A stretch of DNA of 64,000 nt from Flavobacteriaceae bacterium PS02337 (lineage in GTDB: Bacteria; Bacteroidota; Bacteroidia; Flavobacteriales; Flavobacteriaceae). Each line of letters opens with the position of its first letter. Within the stretch, counting starts at the first letter, position 1. Where the stretch lies: the NCBI GenBank assembly GCA_029959285.1, contig JASCOE010000005.1, positions 62,001 to 126,000 on the forward strand, written 5' to 3'. Position numbers and translations under genes: made by a program. This document shows positions 13,448 through 21,364 of this stretch, piece by piece. Under the pieces are notes generated by a model that had not been told where the DNA came from, searched no databases, and worked only from the letters and a program-made list of their open reading frames with translations.

Positions 13448-16315
13448 ATGAAGAGAATTTTACTATTATTTTTTTTATTGCTGACTGCATTTTCATTTGC
13501 ACAAATACAGACGGCAACTTATTCTATAAGTCCTTCAATATTTGAAGATACTACACCTATTACAATTACAATTAACGGAAGTAGTATTAACGAATCAACT
13601 TGGGGAGTTACAGGAAATGCGCTTTACCTTTGGTCATGGTCTTATGATGTAAACGACACCAACCAAATGGATTCTCCGTCAAACGGATCTTGGACTGCAT
13701 CAAACGAGGCAGCGAAATTTACGTATAATGCAGGAACAGACACCTATACTAAATCATTTACACCATCGGTATATTTTAATAGAAACGGAATCGGAAGAAT
13801 TGGTTTTCTTATTAAGGCAAAAGACGGAACTGGATCAAAACAATCGCAAGATATTGTAGTTGAAGTGGGTTCTTTTCAGGTAAATCTAACGGCACCAGTA
13901 GAAAACAGTACATCAATTATTGCTTCTGGAGCTAGTTTAAATATTACAGCAACAAATACAAACGGAGCAGCAAGTTATACTTTAAAAGCAAACGGAACAA
14001 CAATCAATACCAATACAAGTACTTCGAGTTATTCTTATTCGCATACCAATATTACAGGAAATCAAGCCTATGAATTGACAGTGACTCAAGGAGCAACTTC
14101 AATAACAAAGAAATTTTCAGTTGTAGTAAATCCGAATACGGTTTCTCAGGCTTTGCCAGCAGGTTTAGTAGATGGAATTAATTATAATGCAACTGACGCT
14201 ACAAAGGCAACTTTGGTTTTAGACTCGCCATTAAAAGACTTTGTTTACGTTGCTGGAAGTTTTAATAATTGGCAGCCAACATCGGCTTATGCCATGAAAA
14301 AAGATCCGACTTCTGGAAAATTTTGGCTAGAACTTACAGGATTAGTTTCAGGTGTAAATAACACGTATCAATATTGGGTTGTAGATGCAACGCCGCTTGC
14401 TAATTCGCCATCAATGGTAAAAACGGCAGATCCTTATTCTACATTGGTTCTTTCGCCTTATGATGATTCTGGAATTCCAGCGGCAAAATATCCAAATATG
14501 CCAGTTTATCCGACAGGACAAAATTTTGAAGTTACAGTTCTTAAAACTGGACAGACGCCTTACAATTGGCAAGTAACTAATTTTGCAAAACCAGAAAAAG
14601 AGAAATTAGTAGTTTATGAAGTTTTAGTTCGCGATTTTGATGCGAGTAAAAGTTATCAAAGTTTGATTGATAGAATTGACTATTTTAAAAATCTTAAAAT
14701 TAATGCAATCGAATTAATGCCGGTAATGGAATTTGAAGGCAATGAAAGCTGGGGTTATAACACTTCTTTTCATATGGCTCTAGATAAATTCTACGGAACT
14801 TCAGATAAATTAAAAGAGTTTATCGATTTATGTCATCAAAACGGAATTGCAGTTATTTTAGACGTTGCTTTAAATCACGCTTTCGGAAGAAATCCGATGG
14901 TAAGAATGTGGATGAATGATCCTGATGGTGATGGTTTCGGATCGCCAACAGCTGAGAATCCGTATTTTAATATGGTGGCAAAACATACTTATAGCGTAGG
15001 AGAAGATTTTAATCATCAATCACTTAGAACTCAGAACTATGTAAACCGCGTAATTAAACAATGGATCGAAGAATATAAAATAGATGGTTTCCGTTGGGAT
15101 TTAACGAAAGGATTTACCCAAGCTTGTACGGCTTCAGATGAAAGTTGTACGAATGCATATCAGCAAGATAGAGTTGATATTCTAAAAAAATATGCTGATT
15201 ATTCATGGAGTTTAGATCCGACGCATTATACCATTTTTGAACACTTAGGAACTGACGCCGAAGAAAAAGAATGGGCAAATTATAAAATTGCAGAAACGCC
15301 AAGCAAAGGAATTATGATGTGGGGAAAAATGACAGATCCTTACAATGAGCTGTCTATTGGCTACAACAGTAATATTACTAGAATGTCTAGCGCAAGTAGA
15401 GGATTTACAGCCAACCGATTAATGGGTTATGCTGAAAGTCATGATGAAGAACGTTTGATGTATAAAAATGTACAATACGGAGCCGTAAACGGCACTTATA
15501 ATGTAAAAGATCTAAATACAGCTTTGTCAAGAATGTCGGCAATTGGTGCGGTTTCTTTATTAGTTCCTGGGCCAAAAATGATTTGGCATTTTGGAGAATT
15601 AGGAATGGATGATTCTATTTTTACTTGTAATAACGGAACGGTAAATGATGCATCTGCAACAACGCCAGGAGATTGTAAATTAGACACAAAACCACAACCG
15701 CAATGGGTAGAAAATTGGCTTGGCGATTCTAATCGAAATAAAATTTACAACGATTGGGCAAAAATGATAACGCTAAAAACAAAAGAGCCTGTTTTTTTAG
15801 GAACTTCTACTATTACAAATGCAAATTCAAAAATAGTAAACATTAAAATTACAAATAGCAATTTAGCATCGACACAACTAAAAGACGTTGTTATTTTGGC
15901 AAATTTTGATACTTCAGCACAAAATTTAACTCCTGGATTTCAATATACAGGAATGTGGTACAATTTGATGGACAATACAACTGTAAATGTTACAGATGTA
16001 AATGCTCCAATAAATTTATCTCCTGGAGAATATAGAATTTATGGTAATAAACAAGCGAATTTGGCTATTGAAAATTTTGAAAAAGGAAATGCTGTAAGCT
16101 TGTATCCAAATCCGGTTGCAGACTATTTTACATTAAATTTTGCAGCATCAAAAGTGCAAATTTATTCCGTTACAGGACAATTAGTAAAAACATATAATAC
16201 AAACGGAAATGCAGATTTTCAATTTTTGGTAAGTGATTTAACTTCTGGATTGTATCTAGTAAAATCGTTAGATGAAAATAATAAAGTTCGAGTTGTGAAG
16301 TTTATTAAAAATTAG
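13448..16315 (+). CDS. Secreted GH13 alpha-amylase family enzyme with type IX sorting domain
   Basis: Endo-acting starch-degrading enzyme of 955 residues expected at the cell surface or outside. A signal peptide (1-19) is followed by Ig-like or starch-binding regions (about 20-250), a CBM48-like module around 265-360 (VYVAGSFNNWQ), the catalytic barrel (about 380-800) and a C-terminal domain. The GH13 regions are intact: DVALNH from 472, nucleophile D551 in GFRWDLTKGF, acid/base E598 in FEHLG, and D666 in ESHDEER. The last 80 or so residues (SLYPNPVADYF ... GLYLVKSLDENNKVRVVKFIKN) match a type A sorting signal of the type IX secretion system. The susE terminator lies upstream, so it may have its own promoter or be made at a lower level. 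Confidence 0.93.
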   Translation: MKRILLLFFLLLTAFSFAQIQTATYSISPSIFEDTTPITITINGSSINESTWGVTGNALYLWSWSYDVNDTNQMDSPSNGSWTASNEAAKFTYNAGTDTYTKSFTPSVYFNRNGIGRIGFLIKAKDGTGSKQSQDIVVEVGSFQVNLTAPVENSTSIIASGASLNITATNTNGAASYTLKANGTTINTNTSTSSYSYSHTNITGNQAYELTVTQGATSITKKFSVVVNPNTVSQALPAGLVDGINYNATDATKATLVLDSPLKDFVYVAGSFNNWQPTSAYAMKKDPTSGKFWLELTGLVSGVNNTYQYWVVDATPLANSPSMVKTADPYSTLVLSPYDDSGIPAAKYPNMPVYPTGQNFEVTVLKTGQTPYNWQVTNFAKPEKEKLVVYEVLVRDFDASKSYQSLIDRIDYFKNLKINAIELMPVMEFEGNESWGYNTSFHMALDKFYGTSDKLKEFIDLCHQNGIAVILDVALNHAFGRNPMVRMWMNDPDGDGFGSPTAENPYFNMVAKHTYSVGEDFNHQSLRTQNYVNRVIKQWIEEYKIDGFRWDLTKGFTQACTASDESCTNAYQQDRVDILKKYADYSWSLDPTHYTIFEHLGTDAEEKEWANYKIAETPSKGIMMWGKMTDPYNELSIGYNSNITRMSSASRGFTANRLMGYAESHDEERLMYKNVQYGAVNGTYNVKDLNTALSRMSAIGAVSLLVPGPKMIWHFGELGMDDSIFTCNNGTVNDASATTPGDCKLDTKPQPQWVENWLGDSNRNKIYNDWAKMITLKTKEPVFLGTSTITNANSKIVNIKITNSNLASTQLKDVVILANFDTSAQNLTPGFQYTGMWYNLMDNTTVNVTDVNAPINLSPGEYRIYGNKQANLAIENFEKGNAVSLYPNPVADYFTLNFAASKVQIYSVTGQLVKTYNTNGNADFQFLVSDLTSGLYLVKSLDENNKVRVVKFIKN

Positions 16316-16330
16316 GTTAGGTTAGTAATG

Positions 16331-16366
16331 AAAAAGGGCTGTCTGGAAATGGACAGCCTTTTTTTT
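16331..16366. terminator. Terminator between convergent genes
   Basis: Stem GGCTGTC (16337-16343) with GACAGCC (16352-16358) is flanked by A5 on one side and T8 on the other, so it can end transcription from the amylase on the plus strand and perhaps from the minus-strand gene starting at 16621. Confidence 0.8.
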
Positions 16367-16393
16367 GTTTTTTTTGTTTGGGGCTATTTTTAT

Positions 16394-16621
16394 TTATTTT
16401 TTTTTATTGCTGTATTCGCCAATTAAAGAATAATAACCAAAAGTTCCTAATCCTGTAGCGATCAATGGAGTTAGTATAAAAAGAATAATGGCTCCAAATA
16501 CTAAATCATCTTGCTGATCTGAAAGTAGTTTTGGTAAACCAAATTCAAATACACAGAAATAAGCAGCTGCCACTGCTAAAGCAATCCATAACGCCCCTAA
16601 AACTTGTTTGATCCCATTCAT
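16394..16621 (-). CDS. Small two-helix membrane protein next to an MFS transporter
   Basis: A 75-residue protein with two strong hydrophobic segments (about 8-30 and 41-65) and a charged C-terminus (SNKKK). It starts 11 bases after the stop of the upstream MFS gene and is surely co-transcribed with it. I do not recognise a catalytic motif. Small proteins of this kind accompany MHS-type transporters in other Bacteroidota as far as I recall, so an accessory or stabilising role for the transporter is a guess. Confidence 0.7.
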   Translation of the reverse strand: MNGIKQVLGALWIALAVAAAYFCVFEFGLPKLLSDQQDDLVFGAIILFILTPLIATGLGTFGYYSLIGEYSNKKK

Positions 16622-16632
16622 TTTTTTAAATT

Positions 16633-18126
16633 TTAAAGGTGAGTAATTTTGTTTTTGTTGTCAATATAAATCATTCCGATTATAAAGCAGATTCCTGCAA
16701 TAATAATAGGATACCATAATCCGTCTAAATAAAAATCAGTTTTTCCAGTTGCTTTCGCGTGTGTCACAAAATAGGTCGAAATTGCTGGAAGCAATCCGCC
16801 AAAAATTCCGTTTCCAACATGATAAGGAAGCGACATCGAAGTATATCTAATTTTAGTTGGAAACATTTCGACTAAAAACGCTGCAATTGGACCATAAACC
16901 ATTGTTACAAAAAGTACTTGAATAAAAACTAAGAAAATTAAAGTCCATTTATCGTTTGAATTAATTGTAACCGAAATGCTGCTTTGCATTTCCTTTTTAT
17001 TCATGTACGATTTTTTTATTAATGCGGATGTACCATCTGTATATTTTTTTTCAATTATTACAATTGAGCTTCCATTTTCTTTATTTTCAGTAGTTTCTTT
17101 AGGATTTTCTACAACCTCAGTTTTTTTAGTAATGTCTGTTGTCTCATACATTGCCTTATATATAGGTCTATAAGATAATATGGCAATTAACATTCCGAAC
17201 ATCATAATATATTTACGGCCAATTTTATCGCTCAGCCATCCAAAAACAATAAAAAAAGGCGTTCCAATTAAAAGAGCAATACCTAATAATTCATCAACTT
17301 GAGAAGAATCGATATTCATAACCGTTTTCATGAAACTCATGGCATAAAATTGTCCCGTATACCACACAACGCCTTGTCCCATTGTAGCTCCAAATAAAGC
17401 CAGTAAAACAAACTTTAAATTGTATCTATTTCCAAAACTTTCTTTTAACGGGTTCGTACTTGTTGTTCCTTCTTTCTTAGCTTTCTCAAATATTGGAGAT
17501 TCATCCATGTTTTTACGAATAAGATAAGAAACACCAACCATTACAACAGAAACCCAAAATGGAACACGCCATCCCCACAAATCAAAATCTTCTGCAGAAA
17601 GTACACTTTTGGTTGCCAGAATTACCATTAAAGAAATGAACAAGCCAACAGTTGCTGTAGTTTGAATCCAAGAAGTCCAATATCCTTTTTCGCCAGCAGG
17701 AGCGTGTTCGGCTACGTAAGTGGCTGCACCGCCATATTCGCCTCCCAAAGCAAGACCTTGTAATAAACGTAAAATCAAAACTAATAAAGGTGCGAGAAAA
17801 CCAATGGTTTCATAACTCGGAATACAGCCAATTAAAAAAGTAGAACCACCCATTAATAATAAGGTAGCCATAAAAGTATATTTACGACCAATAATATCTC
17901 CGAGTCTTCCAAAAAATAAGGCTCCAAAAGGACGTACAACAAATCCGGCTGCAAAAGTCGCCAAAGTAGATAAGAAAGCTGCGGTTGGATTGTCGCTTGG
18001 AAAAAATTTAGTGGAAATAACGACGGCAAGGCTGCCAAAAATATAAAAGTCGTACCATTCGATCATGGTGCCCATAGAAGAGGCGGAAATTACTTTCCAA
18101 ATGCCCTTAGTAGAAGTTTTGCTCAT
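16633..18126 (-). CDS. MFS transporter of the metabolite:H+ symporter (MHS) family
   Basis: Inner-membrane symporter of 497 residues. The start (GTMIEWYDFYIFGSLA), the segment GFVVRPFGALFFGRLGDIIGRKYTF and the motif LRLLQGLALGGEYGGAATYVAEHAP are hallmarks of the family that contains ProP, ShiA and KgtP. The substrate cannot be told from the sequence; osmolytes, shikimate and dicarboxylates are all possible. Between the presumed segments 8 and 9 lies an unusual charged insert of about 65 residues (about 320-385, rich in Lys, Glu, Thr and Ser). A TATATTCG, close to the TAnnTTTG promoter motif, is upstream at 18178-18185 on the minus strand. Confidence 0.88.
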   Translation of the reverse strand: MSKTSTKGIWKVISASSMGTMIEWYDFYIFGSLAVVISTKFFPSDNPTAAFLSTLATFAAGFVVRPFGALFFGRLGDIIGRKYTFMATLLLMGGSTFLIGCIPSYETIGFLAPLLVLILRLLQGLALGGEYGGAATYVAEHAPAGEKGYWTSWIQTTATVGLFISLMVILATKSVLSAEDFDLWGWRVPFWVSVVMVGVSYLIRKNMDESPIFEKAKKEGTTSTNPLKESFGNRYNLKFVLLALFGATMGQGVVWYTGQFYAMSFMKTVMNIDSSQVDELLGIALLIGTPFFIVFGWLSDKIGRKYIMMFGMLIAILSYRPIYKAMYETTDITKKTEVVENPKETTENKENGSSIVIIEKKYTDGTSALIKKSYMNKKEMQSSISVTINSNDKWTLIFLVFIQVLFVTMVYGPIAAFLVEMFPTKIRYTSMSLPYHVGNGIFGGLLPAISTYFVTHAKATGKTDFYLDGLWYPIIIAGICFIIGMIYIDNKNKITHL

Positions 18127-18284
18127 AAAACTGCTTTGATATCTTATTAGTAAATGAAAGATAAAATTATAGTTTTACGAATATAGAAGATATTTTTTTA
18201 TTCAGTTAATACTTTTTTAACAAAAACTATTTATTTGTTGACATTTTGTTTTTAAAATTATGTAAGAGAATTAGAATTGTTTTT

Positions 18285-18380
18285 TAACCGCAAAGACACA
18301 AAGGAAAAACGCAAGGTTCGCAAAGTATTTAAATTAAACTTTGCGAACCTTGTGTAAATCTTAGCGTACTTTGCTGTCAA
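18285..18380. repeat. CGCAAAG-type inverted repeat
   Basis: Inner arms ACGCAAGGTTCGCAAAGT (18309-18326) and ACTTTGCGAACCTTGTGT (18338-18355) match at 17 of 18 positions around an 11-base spacer. Outer sequences (TTAACCGCAAAG and CTTTGCTGTCAA) extend the pairing imperfectly. The same words recur in the larger element at 44111-44275, so the two belong to one repeat family. It lies in the 306-base gap between the MFS gene and tRNA-Phe; apart from this repeat and the tRNA terminator I see nothing else there. Confidence 0.8.
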
Positions 18381-18400
18381 AAAACAGAAAAGTATAAAAA

Positions 18401-18431
18401 CAAAAAACCCGAATATTGCTATTCGGGTTTT
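18401..18431 (-). terminator. Terminator of tRNA-Phe
   Basis: AAACCCGAATA (18405-18415) pairs perfectly with TATTCGGGTTT (18420-18430) around the loop TTGC, with a T-run following on the minus strand. It begins one base after the tRNA 3' end. Confidence 0.85.
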
Positions 18432-18432
18432 G

Positions 18433-18505
18433 TGGTACCTCCAGGGATCGAACCAGGGACACATGGATTTTCAGTCCATTGCTCTACCATCTGAGCTAAG
18501 GTACC
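18433..18505 (-). tRNA. tRNA-Phe (GAA anticodon)
   Basis: 73 bases on the minus strand. The acceptor arms GGTACC (18505-18500) and GGTACC(A) at the 3' end pair, the D-arm reads AGCTCAGATGGTAGAGC, the anticodon loop is CTGAAAA giving GAA for phenylalanine, and the T-arm carries GGTTCGATCC. The CCA end is not encoded (next bases are CAA). Confidence 0.96.
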
Positions 18506-18525
18506 GTGCTTGTTTGTTGCGGGTG

Positions 18526-18556
18526 CAAATATATAATCATTTTTGGTTTGAGCAAA
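18526..18556 (-). promoter_or_regulatory. Promoter of tRNA-Phe
   Basis: On the minus strand an exact TAnnTTTG (TATATTTG, 18533-18526) follows a TTTG (complement of 18553-18556) with about 19 bases between. The expected start of transcription is some 15 bases before the tRNA 5' end. Match and spacing agree well with the Bacteroidota consensus. Confidence 0.65.
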
Positions 18557-18608
18557 ACATTTTTTAGAAAAAATCAATTCGTATCTTCGCAAAAGCAAAA
18601 AAGAAGAT

Positions 18609-19343
18609 ATGATTTTAACAGTTGATGTTGGGAATACTCGAATTAAAGCAGCTGTATTTGAGGGGAATACTACGCTTGAAAATTTTGTTTTTGATAAAAA
18701 CGAGCTTGAAAAAAAAATTGAAAAAATTTTAGAAAAATTTCCAAATTGCACAAATTTGGTCGTCGCTTCAGTAGGAAGTATCGAAAAACAATCTTTTTTA
18801 GCTTTCGAAAATCGGCTAAAAGTTCATTTTTTTACACACGAAGATGTATTTCCTTTCCATAATAAATATGCAACTCCAAAAACTTTAGGGATTGACCGAA
18901 TGATTTTAGCGGGAGGAGCGACATTGCAATTTCCAAAACAAAATCGTTTGGTAATAGATGCGGGAACATGCATAACCTACGATTTTATCGACGAAAATGA
19001 TAATTATTTGGGAGGAGCGATTTCTCCAGGTCTTCGTTTGAGATACGAATCGCTTCATAATTTCACAGCCAGATTGCCTTTACTGACTTTAGAAGCGCCT
19101 GATAATTATATAGGAAACTCAACTCCACAGGCGATACATTCTGGCGTTGTCAACGGTTTCGTCTATGAGATTGACGGTTTTATCGATGAATATCGCAAGG
19201 AGTTTTTAAATTTTATCATAATTTTAACGGGAGGCGATGCAGATTTTTTGGCTAAACGATTAAAAAATACCATATTTGCCAATTCAAATTTCCTTCTAGA
19301 GAGTTTGAACCAAACATATCAATATAAAATCGACAATGATTAA
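18609..19343 (+). CDS. coaX: Type III pantothenate kinase
   Basis: Phosphorylates pantothenate in the first step of coenzyme A synthesis. The 244-residue protein has the ASKHA-fold motifs of type III enzymes: DVGNTRIK at residues 6-13 (phosphate loop), GIDRMILAGGA, VIDAGTCITYDFID and GGAISPG. Cytoplasmic, no signal. It overlaps the next gene by 8 bases, so the two are translationally linked, and the coaX-barrel-lptC order is one I recall from other flavobacteria. Confidence 0.94.
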   Translation: MILTVDVGNTRIKAAVFEGNTTLENFVFDKNELEKKIEKILEKFPNCTNLVVASVGSIEKQSFLAFENRLKVHFFTHEDVFPFHNKYATPKTLGIDRMILAGGATLQFPKQNRLVIDAGTCITYDFIDENDNYLGGAISPGLRLRYESLHNFTARLPLLTLEAPDNYIGNSTPQAIHSGVVNGFVYEIDGFIDEYRKEFLNFIIILTGGDADFLAKRLKNTIFANSNFLLESLNQTYQYKIDND

Positions 19344-20565
19344 AAAAGTAATAATAAGCGCTTGTTTGCTTATATCGTTCGTTTCATTCGCTCAACAAGG
19401 TACTGCTTCACCATATTCTTTTTTCGGAATTGGTGATGTAAGATTCAAGGGAACTCTTGAAAATAGATCTATGGCAGGCGTAGCGGTCGAACAAGATACG
19501 ATTCACTTAAATATAGATAACCCGGCAAGTTATGCTAGTTTAATACAGACTACTTTTACAGTCGGTGGAACTTTTGCAACTTCTAATCTAAAAACAAGTT
19601 CTCAATCTGAAAAAGCACAGCGTTCTACTTTTGATTATTTAGCAATAGGAATTCCTATGGGGAAATTTGGTGCTTCTTTTGGTTTAATACCTGTATCTTC
19701 AGTAGGATATAAAATTCTTAATAATAACCCAACAACAGAAGGCGCTTTAAACTCGCAGCTTGATGGAAAAGGTGGTGTAAATAAAGTATACTTCGGATTA
19801 GCTTACAAAATAACACGTAACTGGAACATCGGATTAGATGCTCAATATAATTTTGGAAAAATTACAACAACAACTGTAGAAGGTATTACAGGTGTTCAAA
19901 ACAGTTCTGCAGAAGTTAATACAGCTGAATTATCAGGTACAGCTTTCAGTTTTGGAACAATGTATCAGAAAAAAATGTTTAAAAAAGTAAGCATGTTTTC
20001 TAGTTTAAGCTACACTTTTGCAAGTAATTTAAATTCAGATAATACTAGAGTAATTTCTGTTCAAGGAGATCCAGATCCTTATGCATATCCTGCAAATTCA
20101 ACAAAATTAAAACTTCCGAATAAATTAAGTATTGGTTTAGGAATTGGTGAAGCAAGAAAATGGCTTGTTGGAGCAAATATGACTTTTCAAGGAGACGGAC
20201 AGTTAGCAAATTACTATAACTCTGCAGATAATGTGAGTTATGAAAGCTATTCTAAATATGCTGTTGGAGGTTACTATCTTCCTAATTATAATTCTTTTAC
20301 TAGTTACATGAGTAGAATTACTTATAGAGCTGGTTTGAAATATGAAAAAATTGGTTTAATAGTTAACAACGAATCTATTAAAGATATCGGAATGACTTTA
20401 GGAGCAGGAATTCCTATTCCAGGATCTTTTTCAAATGTGAATTTTGGAATTGAATTTGGTAAACGCGGTACAGTTTCTTCTAATTTAGTACAAGAAAACT
20501 ACGTGAATTTTAGTTTGAGCTTCTCTTTCAACGACAGATGGTTCGTGAAAAGTAAATTCCAATAA
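19336..20565 (+). CDS. Outer-membrane beta-barrel protein of unknown function
   Basis: A 409-residue protein with a signal peptide (1-19, ending SFVSFAQ) and alternating-residue strand patterns through to a C-terminal sequence NFSLSFSFNDRWFVKSKFQ typical of outer-membrane barrels. The start TASPYSFFGIGDVRFKGTLENRSMAG is of the kind seen in FadL/PorV-like flavobacterial barrels. Function is not known. Its ATG lies inside the end of coaX and lptC follows 50 bases later, so a link to envelope assembly is possible but unproven. Confidence 0.8.
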   Translation: MIKKVIISACLLISFVSFAQQGTASPYSFFGIGDVRFKGTLENRSMAGVAVEQDTIHLNIDNPASYASLIQTTFTVGGTFATSNLKTSSQSEKAQRSTFDYLAIGIPMGKFGASFGLIPVSSVGYKILNNNPTTEGALNSQLDGKGGVNKVYFGLAYKITRNWNIGLDAQYNFGKITTTTVEGITGVQNSSAEVNTAELSGTAFSFGTMYQKKMFKKVSMFSSLSYTFASNLNSDNTRVISVQGDPDPYAYPANSTKLKLPNKLSIGLGIGEARKWLVGANMTFQGDGQLANYYNSADNVSYESYSKYAVGGYYLPNYNSFTSYMSRITYRAGLKYEKIGLIVNNESIKDIGMTLGAGIPIPGSFSNVNFGIEFGKRGTVSSNLVQENYVNFSLSFSFNDRWFVKSKFQ

Positions 20566-20603
20566 AGAACATCGTTTGCTTTTTTAAGCTCATTACAATT
20601 TAC

Positions 20604-20611
20604 TACATTTG
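20604..20611 (+). promoter_or_regulatory. TAnnTTTG element four bases before the lptC start
   Basis: TACATTTG exactly matches the -7 consensus and ends at 20611; the lptC ATG is at 20616. With the usual distance the transcript would begin at or within a base or two of the A of ATG, giving a leaderless message. A TTTG lies at 20575-20578, 25 bases upstream, slightly far for a -33 element. Confidence 0.4.
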
Positions 20612-20615
20612 GCAA

Positions 20616-21176
20616 ATGAATTTACCAAAGAGATATAGTCTAATAGTTGTCACAGTTTTTGCTGTGACACTCTTTTTTGGGTGCGAAAGTAATTTTAAAG
20701 AAGTTCAGAAAATTAACTTCTCAGAATTTGTTCCAGCAACCGATGCAGATACGGCTAATATTAAATATACAGATTCCGGGCGTATTACTGGTGTTTTAAA
20801 AGCCCGTAAAATGCTGGATTATTCTAATCTTGATTTTCCATTTACAGAATTTCCAAAAGGAATCGATGTTACTTTGTATGATAAAAAGCAAAAACGTACT
20901 TTTATAATAGCAAACTATGCAATTTCATACAAAAGCACGCAGATAATTGACTTAATTGGAAAAGTAAAAATTACGTCAGAAGCAGGTCAGGTTTTGGAAA
21001 CCGAACAATTGTATTTTGACCAAAAAAATGAATGGTTTTATACCGAAAGAAAATTTAAACTGACTGATACCAAAGGAGTTTCTTATGGTCAGGGAATAGA
21101 TTTTAGTAAAGATTTTAAAGTGATCAATTCGCAGCGTGTAAACGGTGAGTTTGAATCATCAGATGAAAAATTATAA
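20616..21176 (+). CDS. lptC: LPS export protein LptC
   Basis: Membrane-anchored periplasmic protein that passes lipopolysaccharide from LptBFG to LptA. The 186 residues start with a hydrophobic segment ending FFGC (possible lipidation at C23, though the lipobox is poor), followed by an all-beta LptC/OstA-like domain (GVLKARKMLDYSNLDFPFTEFPKGIDVTLYD, KVKITSEAGQVLETEQLYFDQKNEWFYTE). Length and fold pattern are normal for Bacteroidota LptC. It lies 3 bases before the next small gene. Confidence 0.87.
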   Translation: MNLPKRYSLIVVTVFAVTLFFGCESNFKEVQKINFSEFVPATDADTANIKYTDSGRITGVLKARKMLDYSNLDFPFTEFPKGIDVTLYDKKQKRTFIIANYAISYKSTQIIDLIGKVKITSEAGQVLETEQLYFDQKNEWFYTERKFKLTDTKGVSYGQGIDFSKDFKVINSQRVNGEFESSDEKL

Positions 21177-21179
21177 ATT

Positions 21180-21362
21180 ATGGGTTATTTAAAATATACA
21201 CAATACGTTTACATTCTTTTTGCAGTTTTTTTTATTTACGATGGTGTAATAAAATTAAATGCAGGTGACGAAGGTTATCCGTTAAGTTTCATAATTGCAG
21301 GAATGGCTGTTTTTATGTTTTTCTTTAGAAGAAGGTTTTTGAATCGTAATAAAAAACAATAA
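21180..21362 (+). CDS. Small membrane protein, unknown function
   Basis: A 60-residue protein with two hydrophobic segments (about 8-24 and 37-50) and a basic tail (RRRFLNRNKKQ). It sits tightly between lptC (3-base gap) and the CNNM gene (2-base gap), which argues strongly that it is real and co-translated. No motif gives a function. Confidence 0.75.
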   Translation: MGYLKYTQYVYILFAVFFIYDGVIKLNAGDEGYPLSFIIAGMAVFMFFFRRRFLNRNKKQ

Positions 21363-21364
21363 AA

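Noticed and set aside
18419-18751. 110-codon open frame on the minus strand across tRNA-Phe and the start of coaX
   Set aside because: It runs through a tRNA and antisense to coaX, whose family motifs are unmistakable; chance frame.
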